DNA from: Mesorhizobium sp.
Lineage (GTDB): Bacteria; Pseudomonadota; Alphaproteobacteria; Rhizobiales; Rhizobiaceae
Assembly (NCBI RefSeq): GCF_005063415.1
Contig: NZ_SUEG01000034.1
Location: 6,278 to 44,591, forward strand
Direction of reading: 5' to 3'
Length of the DNA: 38,314 nt
Numbering within the stretch: position 1 is the first letter of the stretch; the number at the start of each line of letters is the position of its first letter. Both the position numbers and the translations under genes were made by a program. Shown piece after piece: positions 8,130-16,813 of this stretch. The notes under the pieces were generated by a model, which was not told the origin of the DNA, did not search any database, and saw only the letters and a program-made list of their open reading frames with translations.

Positions 8130-9251
8130 ATGGTAATGAAGGCACCGGTTGCCGACGCTAGGAATGGGTCGGCAGTAGATCGGCTGGTCGGCATCGACCT
8201 CGCTCGGGGCCTGGCTGTCTTCGGGATGTATGCCGCCCATCTCGGTCCCGAACCCGGCGAAGGAGGACTAGTCGGGTTTCTGATGGAACTAACCCATGGG
8301 CGGCCGTCGGCCCTGTTTGCCGTATTGGCCGGTTTTTCAATCCTCCTGATTACAGGTCGCAAGGCGCCGAAGTCGGGGATAGCCGGTAGACAGGCCATCG
8401 CCAGAGTCGCAATTCGTGCCCTTGTTTTGCTCGCGCTTGGCTCAATCCTGGGCTGCCTCGGTACCCAGGTCGAAGTCATCCTAGAATACTACGGAATTTG
8501 CTTCTTGTTGGTATTGCCGCTCCATCGGCTCAGCGCATATCAGCTGGGCTTGATCGCTGCCGCTACGGCATTAGTTCTCCCGCAAGTCCGTTCCTCCCTT
8601 CTGTCGGTTGCCCCCAACCTCCTCGACCCGGTCTTCAACCTCATGGTCAACGGCTACTATCCCGCGGTGACCTGGGTTCCTTTCCTCATCGCTGGCATGG
8701 CCATCGCGCGCCTTAATCTTAATACGCTAGCAGCGCATTGGCGCCTTGGTCTGGCGGGGGTCGCGCTGGCCGTGTTGGGCCATGGGGGATCCTTGCTCGC
8801 GCTGAGTTCCCGCGCTTTGACTGAAACCTCCTTGTGGTGGTCTGACGTTGACGGCGCTTTTGAGCCTTCCAAGTCGTCATTTATAGTCAAGTCGTCATGG
8901 ATAGCCGCACCTCATAGCGAAACGACGCTTTCGATCGTGGGCAGCACCGGTTGCGCAATGATCATCTTGGCGGCTTGCATGCTCGCTGTGGATGCGCTCC
9001 CGCGTCTGCGAAAGCTGGTCTGGCCAATAATCGCAGTCGGCTCGATGTCTTTGACGGCCTATGTGCTGCACATTGCGGGAATAGCCTATCTTATGAAGAT
9101 AAACATTTTCAAAGACGAGAGCCTGTCCACGCTCTTTGGCTTCGTTGTGGTTATCAGCACTTTTGCGGTGCTTTGGCTGCGCGTCTTCCAGCGAGGACCG
9201 ATGGAAGTGCTGATGGGTAGGGTCGCAGATCTCGCGCGTCACATCCGCTGA
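8130..9251 (+). CDS. Polytopic membrane protein, DUF418/DUF1624-like (YeiB-type) putative acyltransferase
   Basis: This 373-residue protein has about nine to ten hydrophobic segments. Near the N-terminus it has the sequence RLVGIDLARGLAVFGMYAAH, typical of the DUF418/DUF1624 group related to heparan-alpha-glucosaminide N-acetyltransferase. Later segments such as SMSLTAYVLHIAG also fit that group. These inner-membrane proteins are thought to move acyl groups across the membrane, but the substrate is unknown. The ATG at 8130 is used here; a second in-frame ATG lies two codons on. It follows the duplicated regulator block and ends before a strong hairpin, so it is probably a single-gene unit. 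Control by the nearby two-component system is possible but unproven. Confidence 0.75.
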   Translation: MVMKAPVADARNGSAVDRLVGIDLARGLAVFGMYAAHLGPEPGEGGLVGFLMELTHGRPSALFAVLAGFSILLITGRKAPKSGIAGRQAIARVAIRALVLLALGSILGCLGTQVEVILEYYGICFLLVLPLHRLSAYQLGLIAAATALVLPQVRSSLLSVAPNLLDPVFNLMVNGYYPAVTWVPFLIAGMAIARLNLNTLAAHWRLGLAGVALAVLGHGGSLLALSSRALTETSLWWSDVDGAFEPSKSSFIVKSSWIAAPHSETTLSIVGSTGCAMIILAACMLAVDALPRLRKLVWPIIAVGSMSLTAYVLHIAGIAYLMKINIFKDESLSTLFGFVVVISTFAVLWLRVFQRGPMEVLMGRVADLARHIR

Positions 9252-9317
9252 GCACCGCAGCGCCCCGGCCTCCCGATCACATTACGGACAAGGTGGGGCT
9301 TTGTCCAAAGCTTGTTC

Positions 9318-9356
9318 GCGGCAGGGGAGGGTACTTCCTCCCACCCTGCCGCCTTG
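9318..9356 (+). terminator. Hairpin terminator after the membrane protein gene
   Basis: GCGGCAGGG (9318-9326) pairs with CCCTGCCGC (9344-9352), with further GGAGG/CCTCC pairing inside. A short T-containing run follows. It begins about 65 bases after the stop at 9251. Confidence 0.6.
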
Positions 9357-9425
9357 TTGATGGAAGCTAAAACGGTCGCGCAGGCGCTAGAGTTGCATCG
9401 GCATAATCAGCTTAAACTCGCGAAG

Positions 9426-10000
9426 TTAAACCCGCGGTTGGTCTATCTCGGCCCGCCTCACCTGAAAGGCTAAGGTATCCGTTTCGGTCAAGGGTTTTAG
9501 GGGCCATTTTCGCTGCGCCTTGAGGAGAGCGTTTGCTAGGATGAGGAGCTTTCGCAACAAGATGATGACCTTTGCGGGTTTGCCTGCCGCCTTTAGCGCC
9601 TGGTATTTTGCCTTGAGGTCGGGGTTGAAGCGCAGGGCGAAGGCCGGGCATGTAGAGGGCCTGGCGAACATTGGCCCGGCCGCCCCGGATGAAGGCGCGG
9701 CCGCTCCATTTTGCCGAGGCCGGCGAGGCTTGCGGCCTTTGGTTCCGAGTTCCGGCATGTCGATGGTGAGTGTGCAGGCGGTGGCATCCGATGCGCCATA
9801 TGCTGGTCAGGATTTCGCGGCGCTGGACAGCGTCGGGATCGGCTTTCACGAGGGTAAGCATCGTCTGATCGATATCGCTGAGTTCACGTGGATCTGCTCC
9901 AGCCACTCGTTGTTGTGGCGCCTGAGCAAGGCAAGCGGTCAAGGTCTGGCTCTGGTGCTGGCTGCGGTGCGATCCCCGCACGGGCCAGGTGCCGATCGTG
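9426..10000 (-). mobile_element. IS110-family transposase remnant (C-terminal part)
   Basis: Frames on the minus strand spell out the IS110 C-terminal domain in pieces: a stretch containing ELSDIDQTMLTLVKADPDA, then MPELGT, then SGRAFIRGGRANVRQALYMP, then RFNPDLKAKYQALKAAGKP and KLLILANALLKAQRKW. Several frameshifts separate these pieces and the N-terminal DEDD part is missing, so it is not functional. Confidence 0.75.
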
Positions 10001-10050
10001 TCGACGATCCACCTCGCCGCGACCAGAGAGCTGCTACTCTCTTCCGCTGT

Positions 10051-10345
10051 TCATTCTGGCCTCTTCGCAATGAATGTCATAAAATCACCTGTCGCAATTA
10101 ACGGTTTTTGATTTGGCTCCAACAGCTGGCAGATATCGCCGAGAGTTCCGCAGAGAGCGTCGAAAGTTTTGGCCGCCTTCTTCCGCAGCCGCGCCTTGAG
10201 TTTTGAGCAGACCTGTCTTGATCGGGTTGAGATCGGGCGAGCATGGCGGCAGGATCAGGAGCCAGTGCCCCTTTGGCCAACCAGTGGGCGGCGCGTACCT
10301 TGCCGACAATCTGGGGTTCCGAACCCGACAGTTGGTTTTCAACCC
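10051..10345 (-). mobile_element. IS630-family transposase remnant (C-terminal part)
   Basis: One minus-strand frame reads WLLILPPCSPDLNPIK, the hallmark around the last catalytic region of IS630 transposases. After a frameshift near 10200, a second frame reads KLKARLRKKAAKTFDAL and GDICQLL and ends at the stop at 10051. The N-terminal two thirds are absent. Confidence 0.75.
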
Positions 10346-10792
10346 GACAGTGGCCCGCCTCAGAGCAGGCTACCGCCCTTCGGAGCAGGCAGAAGCTAAT
10401 CGAGGTTCGCGGGTTCCGGTTTGAATGTGCAGGTCGCTGCGCGCCTGATCTTTCGGTCTGGCGGCACATGACAAAAACCCTCATTTTGGCCGACGATACC
10501 CGGTCAGGAGCGGGTATCGCAGTCGAGAAGCGACCCGAGCACGTCCACAAGATGTGCCGAGTTTGCAAGGTGTGTCATTGTTTCTGTCAACGTTCGAGCG
10601 ACAGCGCACGACGAAACGTCTGGCATACGCCTCGTCTGGCACGCGCCTCGCATATGTTGCAGTTGCTGCTGGAGATCAGGCGATCGAGTGGGCCTTGCAA
10701 TTTTCCGATTTTGCTGCGCCTAAAGTCTCGTGTACAAATCAGGCTGGCGTGAATGGCCTGCCTAAGTTGCGACTTATTACAAAGGAATGGAT
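10346..10792. other. Intergenic region upstream of the cold-shock gene
   Basis: No gene recognised. At 10637-10652 there is TGGCAC-N5-TCGCA, a partial match to a sigma-54 -24/-12 promoter with correct GG-N10-GC spacing, about 140 bases before the cold-shock gene. The match at the -12 half is imperfect and no enhancer site was seen, so this is weak. Confidence 0.25.
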
Positions 10793-11005
10793 ATGGCGAC
10801 TGGAACGGTGAAGTGGTTCAACAGCACGAAGGGTTTTGGCTTTATTCAGCCTGACAACGGCGGTCAGGATGTCTTTGTCCACATTTCCGCTGTTGAACGA
10901 GCGGGCCTGTCGACCCTTAATGAGGGCCAGAAGATCAACTACGAGGTGGAACAGGATCGCCGCACGGGAAAGTCCTCTGCAGGCAGCCTCAGCAAGGCTG
11001 GCTAA
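10793..11005 (+). CDS. cspA: Cold-shock domain protein, CspA family
   Basis: The 70-residue product is a single cold-shock OB-fold domain that binds single-stranded RNA and DNA. It starts [18 protein letters not shown] with RNP1 (KGFGFI), followed by RNP2 (VFVHIS). The length matches rhizobial CspA proteins. I chose the ATG at 10793 because AAAGGA lies six bases before it and the family begins MATGTVKWF; an in-frame ATG two codons earlier has no room for a ribosome site. The gene is alone and ends before a hairpin terminator. Rhizobia carry several csp paralogues, so the symbol denotes the family only. Confidence 0.93.
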   Translation: MATGTVKWFNSTKGFGFIQPDNGGQDVFVHISAVERAGLSTLNEGQKINYEVEQDRRTGKSSAGSLSKAG

Positions 11006-11149
11006 CGGTCCGGGAAAGCCTTGGCAAGGTTCGTCATCGCCGGAACGCATTGACGGCTCGAAACCCGGGCCGGAGCATGCAAGTTAATGCCGCGGCAGGG
11101 ATTGCTGGAGCCATCATGAATTACTCTGGAAATGAGGCTCTTGGACGGG

Positions 11150-11178
11150 AAAGGCGGGGCTCATCCCCGCCCTTTGAT
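11150..11178. terminator. Terminator hairpin between cspA and the Ros/MucR-like gene
   Basis: GGCGGGG (11153-11159) pairs with CCCCGCC (11165-11171) across a five-base loop, with A-rich and T-rich flanks on either side. It lies between two converging genes and could serve both. Confidence 0.6.
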
Positions 11179-11233
11179 TCCGCGCAGATTGGGCCTACGG
11201 CTGCTGCGCGTCCGAACGACTGTTGATACGGAT

Positions 11234-11704
11234 TTAGGCTGCGACCTTCTTGCGGGTCCGTTTCGCCGGCGCCGTGGCTGGGGCTTCCGGCTCTTTCGGT
11301 TTGCGGCCGAGTCCCATGGTCTTGGCCAAGGCGGAGCGCGCAGCGGCGTAATTCGGCGCCACCATGGGATAATCCGACGGCAGACCCCATTTGGCGCGAT
11401 ATTCGTCTGGGGTCAGACCATAGTGCGTCGCCAGATGGCGCTTTAGCGATTTGAATTTCTTGCCGTCTTCAAGGCTAATGATGTAGTCCGGTTCGATCGA
11501 CTTTTTGATCGGGACAGCAGGTTTTTTTACAGGCACAGGCTCTTCTGCCGGTATGAGTCCAGCCGTGCCGTTTAGAGCCCCGTGCACTTGGGCGATCAGG
11601 GCAGGAAGCTCCCCCGCCGGGACGGGGTTGTTGGAGACGTAGGCTGATACAACATCGGCAGTGAGCTCGATGAGGATGTCGGTCTTGTGGGGTTCTTCTG
11701 TCAT
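11234..11704 (-). CDS. Ros/MucR-family transcriptional regulator lacking the zinc ligands
   Basis: The 156-residue protein has the family's N-terminal oligomerisation region (LIELTADVVSAYVSNNPVP) and a C-terminal DNA-binding domain with KKFKSLKRHLATHYGLTP, EYRAKWGLPSDYPMVAPNYA and a basic AKTMGLGRK tail. In classical MucR/Ros the domain starts CLECGKKFKSL. Here the equivalent is ISLEDGKKFKSL, so both cysteines are gone. Zinc-free Ros/MucR homologues (the Ml proteins) are known from Mesorhizobium, and this looks like one. Family members bind AT-rich sites and control exopolysaccharide, motility and symbiosis genes. A nod box about 470 bases upstream points at this gene. The extended Ala/Lys/Thr tail is a small extra. 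Confidence 0.88.
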   Translation of the reverse strand: MTEEPHKTDILIELTADVVSAYVSNNPVPAGELPALIAQVHGALNGTAGLIPAEEPVPVKKPAVPIKKSIEPDYIISLEDGKKFKSLKRHLATHYGLTPDEYRAKWGLPSDYPMVAPNYAAARSALAKTMGLGRKPKEPEAPATAPAKRTRKKVAA

Positions 11705-12174
11705 AAACTTCTCCGGGCAGCTTGAAACACAGTTGGGCGAAGTGTCGCTTCATAGTGGCGGTTGCCGCTGAAAGCAAATGGATCGACGGGTGCGCTGCTC
11801 CTCCACCATTGAAGTCTCGGCGACGCATCCCGTCATCGTCCATCGCTAAAGGCAGCGTATTGAATTATGGGAGCGGTCGCGCCCGCCCCACCATAGCGAT
11901 ACAGCAAGACAATCAAAAAAGCCGGTCTTTGCTTGGCCCCAAATCTTTTCTCCTTTCGTGAACGCTGAGCTGCCAAGCTGCTACAGTTCACCTCGCGGGG
12001 CAACCATGCACAACACAGAAGTCGCCCGAGCGATACATTCTTCACTTGCCGCTTTTCAGCGCTGGTGATTGCACTTTGCAGCCTGCCTCCGGACCCGCAG
12101 CGCTCACGCTGTTGGTTTTGCGCCTGCAGGCGTCGGAAGTCGGATCGCCGCAGCTAATTTCCTCAGGCGGACGA
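11705..12174. other. Leader region between the nod box and the Ros/MucR-like gene
   Basis: No supported gene. A 70-codon minus-strand frame (11833-12045) starts 130 bases downstream of the nod box, but it matches no family and has only a weak GAAGA ribosome site, so I do not call it. If the nod box is active, this stretch would be a long untranslated leader. Confidence 0.4.
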
Positions 12175-12221
12175 ATTCAACAAATCGATTGTTTGGATCG
12201 AAGGCATCCACACCATCGATG
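12175..12221 (-). promoter_or_regulatory. nod box (NodD-binding site) facing the Ros/MucR-like gene
   Basis: Read on the minus strand from 12221, the sequence has the two NodD half-motifs ATC-N9-GAT: ATCGATGGTGTGGAT and, further on, ATCCAAACAATCGAT followed by TT. The characteristic central AAACAATCGATTT is present and the spacing fits the 47-base consensus. Only the last part (normally TTTTACCAAT) is degraded. NodD with a flavonoid would drive leftward transcription; the next leftward gene with a recognised product is the Ros/MucR-like one at 11704. Confidence 0.85.
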
Positions 12222-12598
12222 CCTCTAGAATAGGATCCAGCTACAATCACCGTGCTGTAATGGCAGGGACGGCCAGCACAAGCGCGACACGATCCGGCGG
12301 GTCCATCGCTGCGTTACGTATTCATGGCTACTGCATCGGGCGCTCGGTCGACCGCCTTAAGCCAGGTCGCCGCATTGCGAGACGGTGACCGGCGAGGGAG
12401 AGGGCGCTCTGGCAACGAAGCGAGGCGGGTGGCCTTGCGGGTGGCCGCGTGATGTCATCCGGCTCTCCTGCCGATCTCTGCCGGCCAGATCTGGAGCAAC
12501 TGTTTTGCATAGATATGGCTCTCTTCAGGGGGCCATCTATGATGGGAGCCGAGCGCGTGTTCGAGCCGGGGAACAGGCTGCGCATGCACTGTGCCCAC
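12222..12598. other. Intergenic region after y4yS
   Basis: No gene, repeat or IS fragment recognised between the end of the T3SS operon and the nod box. The small frames on both strands look random. Confidence 0.4.
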
Positions 12599-13141
12599 CT
12601 ATTGCGATCGTGCTAACCTTGGTTGTTCGGACTTGCCGTTAAAGGCAAGCGACAGATTGAAGTTATGCTGCACCATCTGATTGCCTGGCTCGTTTTCGAG
12701 AGCTCGCCGATACAGGGCCTGTGCCGCGTCATGCCGCCCCTCAATGTCCAAAATCACGCCCTTCGCATTCAATGCACGTACGTTTCCTGGGGCTGCAACC
12801 AAGACGCTGTCGAGCACCTCAACCGCTTCGTGCGGGCGCTTCTGGCCCACCAAGGCATTTGTAAGTCGTATCGCCGCATCAACATTGTCCGGGTGCTGCT
12901 TCACCTCATCCCGCAAAGCCCGCTCTTGAACATCCTGACCAACTTCGCGCAAAATGCGTTCGCGCATAGCCGGATCGATTTGATCGGCGCTGAGCAACTC
13001 GGGGGAAGATGTCTCCTGCACGGAAAGAGCCGGCTTTTGCCAGCTGGCGCAACCGCCCAAAGGCAGAATGGCGAGTACGGCAAAAAGAAGTGAGTTCCGG
13101 CGCAGAAACATAGGCGATGGAGAAACTGTATTACTATTCAT
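12599..13141 (-). CDS. y4yS: TPR lipoprotein of the T3SS cluster (Y4yS-like)
   Basis: This 180-residue protein has a signal peptide ending in the lipobox LPLGGC (cysteine at about residue 31), so it is probably anchored to the outer membrane. About three tetratricopeptide-like repeats follow, with DAAIRLTNALVGQ, ALNAKGVILDIEGRHDAAQ and ALYRRALENEPGN. It is the last gene of the operon nopC-nopA-y4yQ-rhcV-y4yS, the position of y4yS in other rhizobial systems. A TPR lipoprotein here could be a pilotin or assembly chaperone for the secretin, which is inference. The ATG at 13141 follows GAGAG at a normal distance. The stop of rhcV is 53 bases upstream. Confidence 0.8.
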   Translation of the reverse strand: MNSNTVSPSPMFLRRNSLLFAVLAILPLGGCASWQKPALSVQETSSPELLSADQIDPAMRERILREVGQDVQERALRDEVKQHPDNVDAAIRLTNALVGQKRPHEAVEVLDSVLVAAPGNVRALNAKGVILDIEGRHDAAQALYRRALENEPGNQMVQHNFNLSLAFNGKSEQPRLARSQ

Positions 13142-13194
13142 GTTATCTCTCAGTTATCGGGGAGGCGCGTGGCGTTCAGTTAGGAAAGGTGGGA

Positions 13195-15258
13195 CTACTC
13201 TAACAATCCGCTGTTCGATCCGTGCGGGAGTGTGACGGATCCTGCGGGGCGAATTGTAAAGTCGGAGGCGAGGTCTTGATAAGACAGCACGGCGAGATCA
13301 ACCCCGTTTCGCGTCAGAAAGCCGCGGACGAAACGTCGGACATCCATCGACGTCAACAGAATAGGGCGGGTTTGACCCGGTTCTGCGTTCGAAAGGACCT
13401 GACGTATCTGTGATAGCATCGCTTCGCTTTGCCGATCCTCCAGTGCGAGATAGGGGCCTGCATCCGAATCTCGAACCGCGCCACGCATCACATCCTCGCT
13501 CTCGCGCTCGACGACCAGGGCGGACACGATGCCCTCCGTGTTGGCATGGCGGTGGCAGATCTGTCGCTTCAAACCAGAACGGACATATTCCGTCAGCAGG
13601 GCAACGTTTTGCTCACGCTCGCTCCATTCGGCCAATGCCTCCAACACGAGACGGGTGTGGCGGATTGGGATACCTTCCTCCAGGAGGCGGCGCAGAACAT
13701 CGGCAATCCGAGGGATCGGCGTCGTGCGTAGCACCTCTTTCACAAGCTCAGAATATTCCTGCTCCATTCGGCCCAGGAAATGTCGGGTCTCTTGGATGCC
13801 CACCAATCGCGGTGCGTAGCGGGTCAACGCTGCATGGACGCGCAAGGCGAGGAGTTCGCCGGGAGCCCTATGCTCCGTGCCGGCGCCCGTAAGGGCCTTT
13901 GCAGGGGTATGTTCAACCGGGAGTCTGTCCGTTTTCGGCTCACGTCTAAGGCGGACACCGCTCGAGTCGACGTGCGCTACATCGGCTCGGAGCGCCATCT
14001 GGTTTGGATCTAAGGCGTCCTGTTCGACTGGCACGCCCTCGACATCAATTCGGAATTGCGATGCAGGCAGTTGCTCGTCAACCAAGACAGGGATGCGAGG
14101 AACGATAATGCCCAGATCGGCTGTGACCAGGAGCGAAACGCGCCCAATATGTTTTTGCAATTCGGCTTGATCGACCGCCTGCATAAGATCTGGCGCTAGA
14201 AAAAATGCGATCGGGAATTCCTTCGCAGGCGCGGCTTGCTTAGGCTCCGCTGCAGTTCCACCTTTCGCATCGGCAGCGCCGGCGCCCAGCACATCAGCCT
14301 TGACAATGCTTACCGCAGCGAACACTGCGGCCAGCATCAGAAAGACGGGGAGGGGAAACCCAGGAACGAACCCCATTACAACCAGGACGCCGGCCGCCAG
14401 TCGCAAGGCTCGAGTGCTGGCCGTGAGCTGACTGACCATTTCTGTACCGAGGTTGATCCTCGCCGTCCCAGTCACACGGGTGACGATGGTCGCCGCAGTA
14501 ATGGAGAGCAGAAGGGCCGGAATCTGCGATATCAATGCATCGCCTATCGTCAGCAGAGTGTAGTGATGCAGTACCTCGCCGAAGGACATGCCCTTGGAGA
14601 GCAGGCCGATCGAAATTCCACCCAGCATGTTGATGCAGATAACCACCAGCCCGGCGATGGAATCGCCCTTCACAAATTTCATCGCGCCGTCCATCGCGCC
14701 ATAGAGTTGGCTTTCCTTCTCCAATTCGGCGCGCCGCCGGCGGGATTCGTTGGCATCGATGTGGCCGTTGCGTAGCTCTGCGTCGACCGCCATTTGCTTG
14801 CCCGGCAGAGCATCCAGCGTGAAACGCGCCGCCACTTCTGCCACCCGTTCGGCACCCTTCGCGAGGACCATGAATTGCACCATGGTGACGACCAGAAATA
14901 TGACGAAACCCACCACGATATTGCCTGAAATGACGAAATCGCCAAAAGTATGAATAATGCTGCCGGCCTCCCCCTCGGCCAGGATCAGTCGCGTCGTTGC
15001 GACCGTGAGCGCGAGACGGAATACAGTGGAAATCAAAATAACGCCGGGCAAAGAGGAAAAATCAAGTGGAGTACTGACATACAGGGCAACCATCATCAGC
15101 AGTATGGCCAACCCCATATTGAATCCTATCAGGGCGTCGACCACCACGACCGGGATAGGCATGACCATCATCGCGACAGCCAGAAGCAGCATCAACGCAA
15201 CCATTAAATCCGGGCTGGCCGGCGCACGCTTGATGAAGTCACGCAGGACGTTGGCCAT
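13195..15258 (-). CDS. rhcV: T3SS export gate protein SctV/RhcV
   Basis: The 687-residue inner-membrane protein forms the nonameric export gate that passes substrates to the channel. The N-terminal half has about eight membrane helices starting at LMVALMLLLAVAMMV. The family signature between helices is clear: KGAERVAEVAARFTLDALPG and QMAVDAELRNG. The C-terminal cytoplasmic half, from about residue 350, would be the substrate and chaperone docking ring. Length is typical of SctV. The ATG at 15258 has AAAGGTG upstream. It lies in the operon opened by the tts box at 17200. No defects seen. Confidence 0.96.
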   Translation of the reverse strand: MANVLRDFIKRAPASPDLMVALMLLLAVAMMVMPIPVVVVDALIGFNMGLAILLMMVALYVSTPLDFSSLPGVILISTVFRLALTVATTRLILAEGEAGSIIHTFGDFVISGNIVVGFVIFLVVTMVQFMVLAKGAERVAEVAARFTLDALPGKQMAVDAELRNGHIDANESRRRRAELEKESQLYGAMDGAMKFVKGDSIAGLVVICINMLGGISIGLLSKGMSFGEVLHHYTLLTIGDALISQIPALLLSITAATIVTRVTGTARINLGTEMVSQLTASTRALRLAAGVLVVMGFVPGFPLPVFLMLAAVFAAVSIVKADVLGAGAADAKGGTAAEPKQAAPAKEFPIAFFLAPDLMQAVDQAELQKHIGRVSLLVTADLGIIVPRIPVLVDEQLPASQFRIDVEGVPVEQDALDPNQMALRADVAHVDSSGVRLRREPKTDRLPVEHTPAKALTGAGTEHRAPGELLALRVHAALTRYAPRLVGIQETRHFLGRMEQEYSELVKEVLRTTPIPRIADVLRRLLEEGIPIRHTRLVLEALAEWSEREQNVALLTEYVRSGLKRQICHRHANTEGIVSALVVERESEDVMRGAVRDSDAGPYLALEDRQSEAMLSQIRQVLSNAEPGQTRPILLTSMDVRRFVRGFLTRNGVDLAVLSYQDLASDFTIRPAGSVTLPHGSNSGLLE

Positions 15259-15285
15259 CGAGACACCTTTGCAATCGGTTGAGAC

Positions 15286-15519
15286 TTACTCTGCTGTTAC
15301 GCCATGAAACGTGGCTTTCGAACTCCGAAGGCGCCTCAGCCTTGGCCAGCGCGTGACCCTGCATGAGAGCCACAAGCAGGCGCGAAATGGCTGGGCAGCA
15401 AATGTTTCCAACGCAGCCAGCTTGTCAGCACCGAGCGCGACAGGATGTTTGGCTGGCCATAGAGTGCTGCTTGATGGGGCCTGCGAGCTTTCAATATTGG
15501 AGAGCAGCAATGCGGCCAT
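15286..15519 (-). CDS. Possible small protein between y4yQ and rhcV
   Basis: A 77-codon frame starts at an ATG inside the end of y4yQ and stops 27 bases before rhcV, filling an otherwise unusual gap of 230 bases in a tightly packed operon. Its start overlaps y4yQ by 29 bases. No family, signal or membrane segment is recognised; the product is Ala/Leu/Arg-rich. It might be a rapidly evolving secretion accessory protein or simply chance. Confidence 0.25.
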   Translation of the reverse strand: MAALLLSNIESSQAPSSSTLWPAKHPVALGADKLAALETFAAQPFRACLWLSCRVTRWPRLRRLRSSKATFHGVTAE

Positions 15520-16381
15520 TCCTGCTCAGCAGCACACGGCTGTCCTCAATACGTTCGACCACCCATCCATCAGCCAAAATGGCGCCGACAAAATACTTCT
15601 CGCTGTCGATGACAATATATGGTTGGACCCCATGCCACACAGCTTCGACCGCGATTGCGGATGGCGCCTTCTCCTCTTTGATGAGCACTCCGTTCACCAG
15701 TGTTAGAGTACCCTTGGTGCGACGATCGAACGATTGCTGAAGCTTCTGCCAGCTGATGACCGATTCAGACGTGACGGTGCCTTCGGCGGTCACAACACCC
15801 TTTGCCGACCCAATCTTGACGTCGAGAAGACCCGCTCGATCGACTTCCTCCTGCAGCTCTTGGGCCGCTGCCTCCGTAAGTTCATTGTCAGCGCGGTGAC
15901 TGATCGTTCTGGACGCGACTTCAGCCCGAAGTGAATTGGGGCTCGATCCACTTGCATTGCCAAGATAGGAGATCGTGCCTGAAAGCGCGCCGATCCCGAG
16001 TGAGCTGATTATGACCATGGCGAGCACACCGATCGGTAGGCGCGGTATGCCGGTCGAACCAGGCGGCTCTGCATCCTGCACGGACAAAGCAATGGACATC
16101 TCGCCTACGAGCAGGACGACAGGAAGGGGCACAACAACGGACTGGCCTGCGGCGATATTCCGGTTGCCCTCGATACTGATTCCGGGTGCAAGCGCCTCCA
16201 GTTCGATCGACTTGCCAAGAAGAGTTACACGAAGGTGATGCGGTGCCAGTCCCTGCTCGACAAAGACCAAATCGGCATCGAAGCCGCTGCCGATTAAACA
16301 CTTTTGAAGATCCGTCTTGCCGGTCAGACCGCAATAGTGCCCCGAACGCACTTCGAAACGGAGGGAAACGGCGTCATCCAC
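15491..16381 (-). CDS. y4yQ: T3SS inner-membrane ring protein SctD (Y4yQ)
   Basis: The 296-residue protein has an N-terminal cytoplasmic FHA-like domain (about residues 5-100, with LAPHHLRVTLLG) and one membrane helix at about 115-140 (IGVLAMVIISSLGIGAL). The periplasmic part contains a BON/ring-building-like segment (GVVTAEGTVTSESVISWQKL). This is the layout of SctD/YscD, which forms the outer ring of the inner-membrane base together with SctJ (NolT). The position between nopA and rhcV matches y4yQ of other rhizobia. Sequence similarity across this family is low, so the call leans on layout and order. The last residues overlap a possible small frame at 15519. Confidence 0.85.
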   Translation of the reverse strand: MDDAVSLRFEVRSGHYCGLTGKTDLQKCLIGSGFDADLVFVEQGLAPHHLRVTLLGKSIELEALAPGISIEGNRNIAAGQSVVVPLPVVLLVGEMSIALSVQDAEPPGSTGIPRLPIGVLAMVIISSLGIGALSGTISYLGNASGSSPNSLRAEVASRTISHRADNELTEAAAQELQEEVDRAGLLDVKIGSAKGVVTAEGTVTSESVISWQKLQQSFDRRTKGTLTLVNGVLIKEEKAPSAIAVEAVWHGVQPYIVIDSEKYFVGAILADGWVVERIEDSRVLLSRNGRIAALQY

Positions 16382-16498
16382 AGAGCATCTCTCAAACAGG
16401 ATAGAAGCCGCATGGCAATTGCCATGCGGCTCATTTCGGGACTACGTCGCGTCAATAAGGAGACGCGCTAGGGGGCAGTCTAAAACCCGCTTCCGACA

Positions 16499-16741
16499 TT
16501 ACGAAACGCGTTCGTCGGCGGCCTTCTTGATGGTCTGGAGATTGGTCGTTAGAGTGCGCAACTGGACACTCCTTTTCGTCGCCTCCAAGCTAACATTGGT
16601 TAGTTCCTGCACTTGCGCCTGAAAAGCAGTAGCATCAGCTCCGCTTGTATTGCCGGGAGTGCCACTGTTAGTTTTATCGGTATTGCCGGCGCTACTGGTA
16701 TTGGTATTGCCTGATTTTTTATTATTATCAACTGCAGCCAT
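16499..16741 (-). CDS. nopA: NopA, T3SS pilus/needle subunit
   Basis: The 80-residue product is small and lacks a signal peptide. An Asn/Ser/Thr/Gly-rich stretch (about residues 4-35) is followed by a helical segment (FQAQVQELTNVSLEATKRS...) to the end. NopA proteins have this size and layout and form the surface appendage of rhizobial T3SS. I place the start at 16741 because AAAGGA lies six bases before it; the in-frame ATG at 16747 abuts the ribosome site. It sits between nopC and y4yQ in the same order as in other rhizobia. Confidence 0.82.
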   Translation of the reverse strand: MAAVDNNKKSGNTNTSSAGNTDKTNSGTPGNTSGADATAFQAQVQELTNVSLEATKRSVQLRTLTTNLQTIKKAADERVS

Positions 16742-16813
16742 GATCATTCCTTTTTCTGTTGGAGTTGTGCCGTCAATAACGGCCTGTATGACCTCACGCC
16801 GGATTTTCCCGCG

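Noticed and set aside
11833..12045. 70-codon minus-strand frame downstream of the nod box
   Set aside because: Attractive by position but has a weak ribosome site and no recognisable family.
12385..12642. Plus-strand frame before y4yS
   Set aside because: Overlaps the y4yS end in antisense and has no recognisable product.
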